From Trachythela sp. YZ-2020 (taxonomy: Eukaryota; Cnidaria; Anthozoa; Malacalcyonacea; Clavulariidae), in assembly GCA_016169945.1 (NCBI GenBank), contig JADLSH010000393.1, forward strand, positions 8,469,501 through 8,533,500: a stretch of 64,000 bases of DNA, in the 5' to 3' direction. Shown piece after piece: positions 1 through 11,300 of the stretch. The notes under the pieces are model-generated. The model searched no databases. It saw nothing but the letters and a program-made list of their open reading frames with translations, and had not been told where the DNA came from. Made by a program: the position numbers and the translations under genes. How positions within the stretch are numbered: the stretch's first letter is position 1; every line of letters starts with the position of its first letter.

Positions 1-3000
1 AAACAACGAAAGTGCAACGAGCAAAAGAATGATACCATCTACTCGTTATAAGACGAAGTGGGACCAGAAGTGGAAGTGAGCGAAAAAACTGCGAGAGGAG
101 AGGGCAAGTAATGAAGGTGATGGCTGTATTAGAAGGAGTACGGAAGTGGAAAAATTCCCGATACCGAAAGCTTGGCGTATTATTGATTTGGGAAAATTTG
201 TCAAAAGGTAGTTAATAAAGACGGTTAAAGGTACCAAGTGCGTACGTTATACGGTTTGATTAAGTGGGATCAAGCGATTTCCAAGCGATAAAAAAATTTT
301 TTAAATGAATCATTGGATAAGTTGGACTGATCAGTAAGTGTAGTATCAGTACAGTATAAAAGTAAAAACAATGGCCACAGTATGTAGCTTAGCTTGGCTG
401 GCTGGAAAGTTAAGGTTGTGTTTAGTGATATGTGAAGCGACATGACTGGAGTTTTTGACTTAAGACAAGATACTTTTTGTATTGATTATAGGTTCATCAG
501 TTTAGGTTGATACTTGATTTGTGAGTGGCAGAGCACGGAAGATTGACAGATCGCTTCCAAAGGGAGCCTGCGAAAGAGCGTATTAGAAGACAGGAAGATG
601 TGTTGGTTTTGAATCTGTCTGTCTGCTCGTTCATGGAAACTGTGATTTCTGTTGTGTGTGACTACCACAATGGGAAACTCAAATTTTAGGGAAACACAAG
701 CTAGACACAAGTGCTATAACTTTAAAATGCTTCCTTTTATGTCCAGTGGGGAATCGGTGAAAAAATGAAAAAGTTTGAAGACCTTCCATGGAGAGATTTA
801 TTGATTTAAAATACGACACACGAGTAGTCCAGCATATTATGTGTAGGCAAACAAGATGTTTAGGGCAAGTTTACAAAAGATGTACAGACTATAATTATTT
901 TAGCAGAAATTTACAATAAGAATGTTTTGCTTTTACAGGCCTGACAATAAATAGTTAGGTTTCTTTAAAGAGTTAGTTGTAATTTATTTGTGATACGCTT
1001 GCACATGCTGCTAATATGTTATAAAGCTGTTGTGAAGTTCAGTTATGTGAAAGTTAAGTTTAAAAGAGTTGTGATACGACCATGTGCGACCGGCTTATCA
1101 GGCAGAGAAGCTTATCAGGGACAGAAGGAGAACAGGATATGAAGAGTAGTTCTTTGCTTAAGATGTGATAAGAGAGTAGTTCTGAGCAAAATGAATCGGA
1201 GTCGAGAGTATTTTGCAAGAAATTTCCTTATATATTTGTTGCAGAAAGCAAATGGCTTTTTGTGATTTGAAAGGAATTTTCAAATTCTGTATTTAACGAT
1301 TGTAATATTAGTTTTGTTTCTGTATTTAAAATTTGTGTTATTAGTTTTGGTGAATGGTGTGTAATTAATTAGTGTGTAATTAACATATTGTATGGTGTAT
1401 GGCATAATTAAATGCCAGTTGGTTTGTATTGAAACCGTTTTTTATATGATCTCAAGAAGTTATTAGATGAAAACCATTTTTCATCTAACAGCAATGATGT
1501 ATAATATTTTGAGATATAGTGATATAGGCGTAGCAGTAGGTAGCACAACATAACCCGAGAGCAACACCGATATTCTATACTTTTTCGCTTGATTGAGAAA
1601 GACAAACGCTTAATCCATTCGACTTGAGTTTCTATCCAGCCAGAGTATTTGTTTAGCGAGAATGCCAGCATGAAAGCCCACTTGGCAGAGAGTTTTGGCC
1701 GAAAATGGCAGATATAACGCACTGTTTGAAAGGTCACACGTTATTGGCCGAACCACGGTAATTGGTGGTCGTGGTGGTTGACCAATCAACGGCTTTCCCA
1801 TGCACTACATGACACCATGATGACAGTGACGCATCCGCCAGGTGATCTAGTTTGGTTCATAGTATTCGTATTCATATTCATAGTAACGAGCGAGATAAAG
1901 AGAATAGCAACATTCCTATGCAAATTGCAAAGCCAAAATATAGTTAGCTATGTCGTTTACTTCATCTAAATCATAGTAAATACATAGATTGCGTGAGGAT
2001 AGTGACATTCCTAAAATATCATATTGCACCACATCTGTAATGAATCGAAATATAGACCTTGTCAGCTTGTTGAACGTAAATGTTTCCCTTAACACATTAC
2101 ACATAGATCTTCTCTTTCGTTCGATTTCTTGACTGAAACAGCTTATATTTTTGAAATGGTGGATAAAATTGAAAATTAAGTACAATAAATCATTCGCGTT
2201 CGATCTTTGAATAACTTGCCTTCGGGGCTTCGGCTCGTATTTCATTGAACGTTCGTTCTCGATCATCTATTTATCTTAATCTATATTATTCAGACTATTT
2301 ACGGAAACGACTGAGTATTTTCACAAAGTACATAATTACTAATATAAAACATATAATATGGAGCTACATTCATAGGGAGTTGCATTTGGGAGTTTCGGTG
2401 AACCTCCCATTTTTCGCGCACGAATATACCTAATCCTGACCCTCACCCTCACCCCATCCCTAACCATAACCATAACCAATATCCGTGCGCGTGATATCTT
2501 ACAATCGTACACCAGGATAAAGAAACTGGTATCGAAAGTCGATATCGCGTATAGAAAAGGCCAAATAAACAGGAAAACCCTCGGGAAAACCAACTTGAAC
2601 AAGACGAAACTGCAAACTGGATGCTATGCAGAAACGTACTCGTTATAAATAATAAAGGCAAAACAACTGATTTGACTGGTGATAACTGCTAAACACCTCG
2701 GTTCCTTCATTTCGTCTTTCAGTTACTCCAAATCTAACCAAACACGCAGCATTACTTATGCTATATGTCTATATAGGCCTGGTCTATATTTACAGCAATG
2801 TCAATGACAATATATATAAATAATTATATAATCCTTATTGACCGGCTTTCTTGTTTTGTTAATGCCGTGAATGTTTATAATGTTATAATAAAGTAGTGAG
2901 AGTGAAACTGTCTATATAGTATTAACAGCTGTCTTCTATTGATATTGCGTCGAGAGCAGAGTCAGAGAAAACGAGTACGGGATTGACGGCAACTCAGCAT

Positions 3001-3209
3001 GCATCGTCACCGAGTCGTTATGCTCGTTAGACTATGTATGCCTACACCCTATGGCTATGCCCATGTAGCCTATATAATATATATATATATATCGTAAGAC
3101 GTTTACCAAACTCTTTTTTAATAAACCTACAATAATATCTAAAAAGATCATGCGGCACGCAAATTAATGAAAGCGGTGATCGTACACGTACGATAAAAAT
3201 AATTGGCAG
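1..3209. other. No gene recognised; AT-rich intergenic sequence
   Basis: No open frame here shows recognisable domains or a convincing splice pattern. Visible structure is limited to a short C-rich CCCTNACC-like tract at about 2438-2480 and a (TA)n run at about 3076-3094. The short frames present have no conserved composition and overlap on both strands. Confidence 0.6.
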
Positions 3210-4146
3210 TTTCCCTTTCAATGTTTACAACTCCTTAATAAACCGTCAAACTGTGGAATGTGTGGCCACGCGTTAGGAGGAACATTTGAACCATCAACCA
3301 AGAAAGTTAAATATTCTCCTCAAGCAGTCGGAATCTCTGAAGGTATATTTAGTGTTAAAACCAGTACAAGAGATGATCGCTGTTTTGTTACCACCGATGG
3401 TACTATGTGGTTTTGTAGTGTTGAGGCGTGCAAGGTTGCAAGATCAGTTTCACGCCGGCCATCAAGCTTAGCCGATTTCAGTTGCCGTCATATTAATGAA
3501 GCAAAAACTTGTAATAAATCTAGTCCACCCGTCGCTATTTTGAAACCGGACTTAGATAACTTTGTGTGTAGTGAAAATCTCAGAAGCTCGATACAAGATT
3601 TGCTAAATTCATCTATGCAAAGTTCCGCGATCCAGGTATCCGACACAATGTTTTGTGTGTTAGGACCTATATTAGCAAGCAATCCTCTCGGATACTGCCA
3701 TGTCCGCAAAAGCACAACCGAATCAAACCATTATCATTGCACCGGAAAAGACTGTCGAAAATTTGCAGCAAAAGGCAAGCAAGTCAAAACAAAAGCAACG
3801 TGCATGCATGTTACAACACTACGTTCGTGCTTTAAAACTGAAAGTTAGGACACGGCTGGAGGAATTACAAATGACAATGACGTCATTTCTATGACATCTG
3901 CAGGCGAATCATCTACGGACGATACAAACGAACTCACCAAACGTCGTTCAACATTATCTTTAGTAGAATCGGTCAAAGCTCTCCCATATGTATTACCCCA
4001 TGATCTGTTACAGTCAATAGCAAAGAGAGATGCTTGCACATTACTTGGTGGTTGGTGACGGCTGGCCAAAGAGTTTCGCACCTGATGTGGAAAACTGTCA
4101 GCTCTGTGGTTCGGTGTTAGGTGATTCCCGCATTCATCCAGGACAA
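3210..4146 (+). pseudogene. Cys/His-cluster protein (possible transposase-associated cysteine cluster), decayed
   Basis: An open frame of about 210 codons runs from a possible splice acceptor (ggcag at 3205-3209) to TAG at 3846. It has a CxxCG knuckle (NCGMCG), then two clusters of CxxxxC followed downstream by CxH: MWFCSVEAC with FSCRHI, and YHCTGKDC with ATCMHV. The same frame resumes after the TAG as a Ser/Thr-rich linker and a segment containing PHDLLQSIAKRDAC, then meets TGA near 4056. A shifted frame continues with NCQLCGSVLGD, which resembles the first knuckle. Paired CxC/CxH clusters recall the cysteine-rich domains found with KDZ-type transposases or SWIM-like fingers, but I cannot assign a family. 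The nonsense codon, the TGA with frameshift and the MITE insertion indicate a pseudogene. A weak intron from about 3845 to 3962 could bypass the TAG, but not the later break. Confidence 0.5.
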
Positions 4147-4148
4147 TA

Positions 4149-4685
4149 GAGACCTTTAGCATCTCGTCACTTCCACGCACCGCAAACCTCAAACTGCAGT
4201 TTGACGTCAGACGTTTTCCGTCAAGCTTTCGACATTTAGCATGGCGCTTTTTTTCAAACCGTACGTATACGTAAAGAGCGGAATTCTAGGCAATAAACAT
4301 GGCAAGAAGGTATTGTTCATATTTGTCTCATTTTGTTTTTATTTACAACGCTTTTACTTAAATTGAAGTATTTATAGTATTCCATATTGAATTTCATTCA
4401 TGCTGAGTGTTGGTCAATGTTTCGATAATTTTAAACCAAAGAGCAATGTTTACAAGAGCAAATTACATATAAGTGAAAGAACAAACTTTCTTCTGTACAC
4501 CAATGATAGGTATACGTGAGATAAAACAATATTCAGGCAAACAAAAGCTGAGGTAAATGACTTACCTGAGAACCTGCTTCCTGCCGTCGAAAACGCCAAA
4601 AAAATACGTCAAACGCGACGCCAAGGACTGGTCACGTGATTTCTTGAGGTTTGCGGTTCGCGGGAAACGCAATGCTAAAGGTCTC
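4149..4685. mobile_element. MITE with long terminal inverted repeats, TA target site
   Basis: The left end GAGACCTTTAGCAT is mirrored by ATGCTAAAGGTCTC at the right end, and inverted similarity continues inward through the GCAAACCTCAA / TTGAGGTTTGC blocks. TA dinucleotides flank both ends (4147-4148 and 4686-4687), and the palindrome extends one base further on each side. There is no coding capacity. The element lies between two coding-like stretches that appear to belong together (HPGQ on the left, RDNPSYLVTELN on the right), so it probably inserted into an exon. Confidence 0.75.
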
Positions 4686-4925
4686 TATTCTCGAGACAAC
4701 CCATCTTATCTGGTTACTGAACTTAACCCGTTTAAACAAGTGGATATAAAAGTAAAATTTTGTTCATCCCGTACATGTTGCGTACATCATTTACGCATAA
4801 ATGCAAGCAGTTATGTTTTACCGTGAATTATGCTTTAACGTTATCATATATGTCAATTTTAGTTGTCAAACGCCCTAGGAGACTTAAGTTCGTAGAAGGC
4901 ACACTTGGAGTTCTAAATATAGAAA
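4686..4925 (+). pseudogene. Continuation of the decayed Cys-cluster gene (post-MITE exon and a 63-bp exon)
   Basis: After the MITE an open frame of about 45 codons (RDNPSYLVTELNPFKQVDIK, then FCSSRTCCVHH) continues the coding-like sequence. A short exon follows at 4863-4925, with acceptor TTTTAG, donor gtaagt, and encoded KRPRRLKFVEGTLG. This exon ends in phase 1 and joins the PHD exon at 5072 in frame, giving ...NIESKSVTDNS. The donor linking the post-MITE frame to the 4863 exon is not resolved. Confidence 0.45.
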
Positions 4926-5071
4926 GTAAGTATATTTAAATACACTGCATGGAACTGCGTTTTGTCTTATAGTATTACAAAACTCTTGAACAAATGTTGT
5001 AAAAATGCTATATACATATATAATATATACATGCTGTGCTTCAATCTCTATATATATAATTATTTTTACAG

Positions 5072-5537
5072 GTAAAAGTGTGACGGATAACAGTCTCTGC
5101 TATTTGTGCAATCGCGAATGGCCACCAACCATGAATGGAGCGAAAGCTTCATGGGTTCAATGCAACTCATGCAAGAAATGGTTCCATTTGTAAGTACAAA
5201 ATTCTCAACTTTACTTTGCATGTATGTTATTTCGTGGAAATATTTTATTAAGCCCGTTTAATTTCCAGCTCGTTGCATGCGCAATAAATATACGCAGTTG
5301 ATACAAACAATTAGTTTTAATACGGACTAAATGCATGCATGCTATAAAACCTCTATTCTTCACAGGCTGTGCTTGCGGATGAAAAGAAAAGAGCTGGCAG
5401 AAGTGTGGCACTGCGATGATTGTCAAGCAGACACATGTACTTTGACAAAAAAGACAATGAAGACTTTTATAATTGTAGTATTGCTTTTATATAGTATAAG
5501 ATTCACGTCAAGTTACAAGCTAAATTATGTAAGATGA
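5072..5537 (+). CDS. PHD zinc finger encoded by two exons (3' end of the Cys-cluster gene)
   Basis: Exon 5072-5189 (acceptor ttttacag, donor gtaagt) encodes CYLC and CNSCKKWFH. Exon 5366-5537 (acceptor ttcacag) supplies LLCLRM and VWHCDDC. Joined at phase 2 they give a complete Cys4-His-Cys3 PHD pattern, with the aromatic residue before the last Cys pair. PHD fingers usually read histone H3 tails; here the target is unknown. The frame ends at TGA 5535-5537 after a hydrophobic stretch, although a possible donor (tatgtaaga) just before the stop could extend the transcript. The upstream part of the same gene is broken, so this is probably a conserved-looking remnant. Confidence 0.55.
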
Positions 5538-6760
5538 ACGAAAAACCGTTTTATACTGAGGACAACGTGTTGTCTATTTAGATGTGATAATTGCACGCGT
5601 AACTATATATGCGCACTGTCTAAGGCCTACTCCGGGACCAAAAATCGCCTTAAGTCGCCTTAAATCGCCCACTTAAAGACCCGGAGTAGGCCTTGTCTAC
5701 ATGCAAGGACTAAGGTTTATAAAAATATTTATTAACTGATTACTGTTGTACAATTCAATGAGTGTATGAATGTTGCATTTTGTCTTACGCCGATAACGTT
5801 GGAAAATTTGATCAATCTACTTGAAACACTGAACAAGAACTTCAACGTTTAATTCGAACGCATTAACTGGAAGTTAGTGATAGAAACTGAGAAAGGGCCT
5901 TCGCCAGAAACGTCACCGTTCTTGTCTAAATTTTCAGGTAGACTGATCCTATACAGACCCGAAGCGTATATTGACTATTGTATTGACGCTATACACCACC
6001 TATTTAACGCGCGCGATATATCGCAACTCATTTTCAGCATTTATATCTTTGCGTCGGGATATAAGCTTTACCAAATTCAAACTTATCTCCTTTAGAAGAC
6101 ATGCACGTTAACAATCGCCATTTTAACAGTTCTGTATTTTTATTCATAACACTGAATAATACATGGTCGTATGCTCGCGGTCATTGACATATGATATATA
6201 TATTAAAACACCAAGACACGGTTAGTATATCATCAGGTCAATATACTATGTATTATGTCATGTGAACTATTTTAATTTCTCACTTGCACAAAACGTATAC
6301 AGTATGGCCTATTTATTTTCAAACTGTTCATACTTGGATCATATATATTTGGTTGCCATTATATATTCAGTTTGTTTTAAATATATCATGACCATGCATG
6401 ACGGTACACTTTTTAAATACAGTATATATCACTACCACTACCGTATATGGACATGGCGCATAGCATGTAATGAACCATTTATTTTGTTCAGTATACTTAT
6501 TACATGTAATCTCTGTAAATAAGAATGAACAGTTGATCACATCGTTTTTATAATAGTACACGCGCTGCGCTGCGAATTATAGTTAATAAACACTTTTGCA
6601 TTAATAAACCACGTCCTGTTGTCACATGGGAATTGACAAATTCCAGCTATACGTTCGCGGCTAATTTGAATATATGCAAAGTGTCCGTTTTTTCTGACTC
6701 ACACTATAACATAGCTTACTAAATTGTTTTTAAATGTATATAGTGTATCTAATATATTGT
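5538..6760. other. No gene recognised; contains one degenerate dispersed repeat
   Basis: AT-rich, with no recognisable domain. A segment at about 5640-5680 has a short tandem AAATCGCC/TTAAGTCG motif flanked by inverted GGCCTACTCCGGG / CCCGGAGTAGGCC. The region at 5805-6010 is listed separately. Confidence 0.5.
5805..6010 (+). repeat. Degenerate copy of a dispersed repeat also present near 38.2 kb
   Basis: The order GGGCCTTCGCcaGAAACGTC, AATTTTCAGGTA, TGATCCTA, GACCCGAAGC, GACGCTA is the same as at 38190-38305. The 38-kb copy forms part of a longer inverted-repeat element. The local 72-codon frame is probably fortuitous. Confidence 0.5.
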
Positions 6761-6764
6761 AAGT

Positions 6765-7110
6765 AAGCAGGGGTGCTTATTATCCTTACTTGCAGCTGAG
6801 AGCTAAGCTGAATTGCGAAGGACACAGCTCAACGTGACCAAGTCGAAGGCTTTCTAGGGCGCATATTGCAGCCACCTTTTGCTCGCCATCACGGAGCACA
6901 GCTACGATGGAAGGGCTAGTTAGGGGTTAAACCCAACCCACCCTGTCAACATTCCCTGTGGGAGGAAACCCCGGAGAAACCCACGACTTTCGGCAGAGCG
7001 TTGACTAACTCTTTTCACATGGCTATCATAAGTCGTCCCCAACGGGACTTGAACCCACGATGTCAGAGGTGAAAGGCGCGTGCTCTAACGATTGCGCCAC
7101 CGAAGCCCCA
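6765..7110 (-). mobile_element. tRNA-derived SINE
   Basis: On the minus strand the head at about 7110-7030 reads like a tRNA gene: an A-box-like GGCGCAATCGTTAGAGC, a tRNA-Glu-like anticodon loop CTTTCAC, and a B box GGGTTCAAGTCCC. A unique body follows (GGGTTTCTCCGGGGTTTCCT, then GGGTGGGTTGGG) and ends near AGCTGCAAGTAAGG. The anticodon stem does not pair well and no mature tRNA 3' end is present, so this is a SINE, not a functional tRNA. Confidence 0.75.
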
Positions 7111-7689
7111 TATTGTAGTTCATTAGTTGTAAATCCATTGTATTTTTACACTAAAGATGGATAAATAAAGAATTATTGCTATTATAAGTAGAATTTATGA
7201 TATGATATGATATGATACTTTAATGATATGCTCCCAAGTGGGCTCTTCAGCATAAAATTACAACAATTTAAATATTAATATAACAGCTAATTTAAAATGT
7301 TATGTTAAGATAATTTAAACTATATATCTATAAAACTTTCTAATATAAAATTGCACTATGGAGAAAAATGCGGTAAGTATGATTTTAATCCTATGAGGGG
7401 CTATCCATTTAATTTAATCCTATGGGGGGGCTAAGTTTAATCCTATACACTTAATTTTCGTCCAGTGAGTTGCTTTACTCTGGACTTACAACTTGCAAGG
7501 TTTCGTCAAGATATTATTGTGATGCTATATATTGTTTTCCTAAGTTAAGAAATAATAGAGAGATTGTTATTCGTTTGTTGGCCTTTTGTACGAAGTGGTG
7601 CGCTAATTTTTTAGAAGGATCAAAGTGGAAATAGTTTAGTTTAGTTTAATCAAATTCGTCAACATTTACATAACACATAAAGCGACAAT
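7111..7689. other. No gene; simple repeats
   Basis: Contains a short (TATGA)n tract at about 7197-7216 and two copies of a TTTAATCCTATG(A/G)GGGG motif at about 7384-7450. No coding signal was seen. Confidence 0.5.
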
Positions 7690-8196
7690 TACAAATACTA
7701 ATACAGAGAAAGAGACGAGGTGGCAGGAGAGGAAAACAGGACAGATGTCCCAATTGACTATCCTCCACCTGAAGTAACAGAATAATGGGAAGGCTTTGCT
7801 GCTGAAGCAAGATTCTTGGCCAATGATTCGCGTGTTTACCTTGGAGAAGTTTTTGATAAACAAGAAGGAACGTTTTGCCAAGAATGTTTGCTTAATACTG
7901 CTTGTGCGAACGAATTAGATGCAAGACTGCTTTCAATAAAGGAATAATAAGCCAAGAGGAGTGGTTTTGGATGAACGAAGATCAACGACGAAAGTACGTT
8001 AAGAATATTTATTCAAAATCTGTGGAGAAGCTTCACGTGGCAGGAAACAATGCATTGGTATATGTCGAAAAGAGCTTACAAGATGTATTTGAAGGTTATG
8101 AGCTTTCGTGTAACTGTTATGCTATTTTTCATCATTTTTTCCACGAAGCTGCTAGTGTTGTTTGGCGTTCAAAAGTCAACAACGAAGCAGACAACT
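7690..8196 (+). pseudogene. Decayed coding sequence of unknown family
   Basis: A coding-like frame with YPPPEV, RVYLGEVFDKQEGTFC and QECLLNTAC runs from about 7700 to two TAA codons near 7945, with an in-frame TAA near 7790. A shifted frame then continues to 8196 with ISQEEWFWMNEDQRRKYV and SVEKLHVAGNNALVYVEKSL. Composition and continuity across the shift suggest a former protein-coding exon with one nonsense codon and one frameshift. I do not recognise the family. It lies between a PHD gene remnant and a P-like relic on the same strand and could belong to either. Confidence 0.4.
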
Positions 8197-8710
8197 AACT
8201 TTTTTGTCAAGATATGAATGGTCTGTATCTATTTTAAGATTGAAATGGACCTTCAAATAATGTATCTTGATGTGTCGGGTAGCTTCTTTCTGCAAGCAAG
8301 GCCACTTTTGTTGGGAAAATGCTGCAACACTGTACAAATTTGCAACGAAGCTGAAGACAAGATAACTGATTGCAGGAGAGAAATTAAATTTTACAGTACA
8401 GACTAAATTGTGTGATATGTCAGCATCAAATCAATCAGGAGACCTGTGGTGTTTGCCTAAAATTTTGCTTCAAATTTATATAGTTTGTGTTTGTGTGTAT
8501 ATTTTACAAATTGAATACATGGTCAAAAAGGTTGCAGCATGTGAAATACACTATTTACTACCATGAATAGGAATGCAGTTTAGAACCTTTAATGATTGTA
8601 GTTGTTTTTGTTTTGTTACAAATTGTTGAGGAGGTACACAGGTGTTTTAACCATGCAGCCAGTAAGCAACAATCGAACTGCGTTTTTGCAAGAGTGTACC
8701 TTAGTGTACT

Positions 8711-9324
8711 ATGGAAAAAGAATATACAGCATCCTCTGAGCCTCCATCCTTTGGGGTCCAGTGTGAGATAGCGATGCAATGCAAGGTCACTTGTTTGTCT
8801 GGTTATAAGCACTTCCTGGAAAAGGAACCTCGATCGTCTTACCAGTTAATGTTGAAAGAACTTGGAGCGAAGCTCTCGTCTGATAGTTACAAATCTACTT
8901 CAAGCATCCATGATGTGACCCCGAAGTCAAGATCCATATTTTGTTAGAAGTTTGTCATATGATAAAGCATGAGTTCCAAGAAGCCGGAGGTTTACATTTT
9001 GCAAATAAGCTCCGATCTTCTCCTATCAAATTGAAGCCACAAAAATGAAGGTAAACCTAGCAGCACAGGCACTCAGTTCAAATGTGCAGATGCTTTAGAT
9101 TACTGTAAAGATAAGCTGAAATTACCAGAATTAAAAGGGTGTGGTCCAACAGTGCGGCATATTCGTGTTTTGATCATCGTTTTCCACAGAAGTAAGAATG
9201 CAGATGGTACATCCCCGAAAGCTAATCAATCGTCTCTTTATCAAGCTTTGTTTCAAGAATCATTCGATGCACACGAATCCTTAGAAGAGGCACTTGCTCT
9301 CAGTGGCGAAGCCAGTCCGATGTG
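8711..9324 (+). pseudogene. P-element-like (THAP9-type) transposase fragment
   Basis: Three successive frames carry coding-like sequence: 8711-8946 (MEKEYTASSEPPSFGVQC); then EAGGLHFANKL and KMKVNLAAQALSSNV at about 8970-9090; then ADALDYCKDKLKLPELKGCG and TVRHIRV to TGA at about 9322. The block 'NKL ... KMKV.LAAQ.LS..VADAL.YC+D.L.L...KGCGPTVR.IR' is characteristic of P-element and THAP9 transposases, just before the RNase H-like second half. At least two frameshifts are needed to join the pieces. The catalytic region and the THAP domain are absent here. Family assignment of the first segment is uncertain. Confidence 0.55.
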
Positions 9325-10984
9325 AGTGGTCATGCAACGAGCGCCGAAGGCGCGAGACCTGCTAGGGGGGTCCGGGGGTTTTGAAATATTGACTCCCAGA
9401 ATTGCCATATGCAGCAATCTGGGCATCAACTTCTACGAATAGCTTGACCTAATAAAGGAACAAATGTTGAGAATTTTGCATATTTCAGAGAACAATAATG
9501 AAGCTAAACACAAAAATAGGAAAACCCATTCAGAATAATATCTAAATTTTGACTGTTTCGCTCACTCGACAATACCGGCTTCGCAACAAAGAAAGCATTT
9601 TCACGACAATTGCCATAAAAGGGCTAGATTATGTCGTATTGTAATAGGAATGGATTCATTTCAAAGATATCACAAAGACCCGTCGAATGGGGGTATTTAC
9701 GGTAGGAAAGCGAAATGAATATTTAATTAGTTTATATTATTGCTAATTTGTAAACAAAACAAAATTCAGAGTGTTTAAAAGCGGCTAAATTGGCCGCATA
9801 GCGTTGTAAACAAACACAATTTACTTCTCTAAAGAGATCGTAAAACGCTGAATCGAACGGTGGTATTGCCATCTACATAGCATGCACCGAACCGAAGATA
9901 TGTCCCCTGCCGGTCAAATAGTATTTTCTTGACGAAAGATCTGTATCAAAAAGTATTTTCTTGGTCGCTGCTTAACAATAATATTCTGTTCAGCAGTACT
10001 GCATAGCCCAAGCAGAAAAGGATTTTCTCACCAACTCCGAAACAATATCGTTAACTTCAAGTGAAGTAGAACTCGAAATGCCTGAATGACTTGACGCCAT
10101 GTTCATTCAGGCGGAAAGCTTCGAGCAAAGAGGCCTAATATAAAATAATATTAGCTAGTCATGCAATTCTGAAAATGCATGACCAAAACACGCAGCGGGT
10201 AACCACGCAGCAATTCCAAGCACTCGTTTTCCACTCGTATTACGAGAATATTCAGCGAAAATATCGCGTAAAGACCATTGATTTATGTTTAAAAATATAG
10301 CATAAAGCAGCTGAACGTATAAAGGCAAAGATATACGTAATTCTATTTTAGACAATTTTATTGAACTGATTTTTAAACATTTTTGGGGAAAGTCATGCAC
10401 TGCATGACCTGCATGCATGACCTGCATGACCGCTGGGTTCGCCACTGCTTGCTCTCCGAAAATTTTTGTTTTCATCCAAACTCGAACTGTCAACAAGGAC
10501 AATAGTTTGATAATCCTCGATAATACCGTGGTTGCTGTGAACTTACAAACTTCAATTCGTTGATAATTGTTGTTGCTCGTTCCAATGCTAGGCCCCCGAC
10601 CGTGCACCCCGAAGGTGGAAATGAGGATGAAGATGAAGTAAAGATGAGGACAGAGATGAAGTGAGGAAGGAGACAAAGATGAGGATGGAGATGGGGATGG
10701 GGAGGAACGCCATGTTCTGGATTTGCTGGTTCGCGCCATGGGAAAAAGCAAGTTCGTGGGGAATTTCATGGGGCCGTTGGGAGATTTAAGAAGAAAAAAT
10801 TGGAAGAATTGTCTTGGAGGGGCATCATTCGGTACTTGTACCGAACTTGTACCGAACCGGCAGAACGATGGTTTGTAAATGTGAGGGGAAACAGCCACAG
10901 CGAACAGATTTGGCAATGATCAGACATATTCAGAGAGGGACGCACGATTTAGAGACATAAATGCCGTTTATCATCATTAAAGGC
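9325..10984. other. No gene; repeat-derived sequence and a purine-rich microsatellite
   Basis: 9335-9385 holds a GCGCCGAAGGCGCGAG palindrome followed by a GGGGGGTCCGGGGG tract, a repeat-end signature rather than a gene. 10617-10710 is a degenerate GATGAG/GATGAA purine tract. It makes a long open frame on the minus strand (10155-10916) that has Ser/Pro runs but no domain, so I do not call that frame a gene. Confidence 0.45.
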
Positions 10985-11300
10985 AAGTGATGTTTTTAGT
11001 CAAACATCGCCAGAAAGTCTTGATGCAGCCCTCCAAACGGCGTTGAAATTGGAGACACTTTTCACCGTTGAAAACAACAAGAAATCATCAAACGAAGTCA
11101 ACATGACTTTCGGCACTACCACGCATGCTCAGATCGGGCTATACCGCTGGAACCAGTAGAAGTCAACATCGCGGGCGCAAACGAGGAAAATTTACCGCAT
11201 TGGGCTAAAGAAATGCTCGAAAGGCAAACCGCTCTTTTCGAGAAATTGCTGGCGAAAGATGAAAGACCAAAGAGAGATGAATGTTATTTATGCGGGAAAA
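10985..11300 (+). pseudogene. Retroelement gag-like remnant
   Basis: Coding-like pieces in different frames read SPESLDAALQTALKLETLF (a gag-capsid-like motif), then EVNIAGANEENLPHWAKEML, EKLLAKDERPKRDECYLCG. The last piece has a CxxCG half zinc knuckle after a basic stretch, as in LTR-retroelement gag proteins. The frames are interrupted, and no protease or reverse transcriptase follows. The PHWAKEML motif resembles PAWAKELLAQQ in the 19.1-kb remnant. Confidence 0.4.

Noticed and set aside
2438..2480. Telomere-like CCCTAACC sequence
   Set aside because: The tract is short and degenerate (CCCTCACC, CATAACC) and does not form a regular array.
7030..7110. Functional tRNA-Glu gene
   Set aside because: A and B boxes are present, but the anticodon stem is poorly paired and the sequence continues into a SINE body.
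10155..10916. 253-codon minus-strand frame
   Set aside because: It spans a GATGAG/GATGAA purine microsatellite that produces Ser/Pro runs; no domain, and the opposite strand holds repeat and gag-like sequence.
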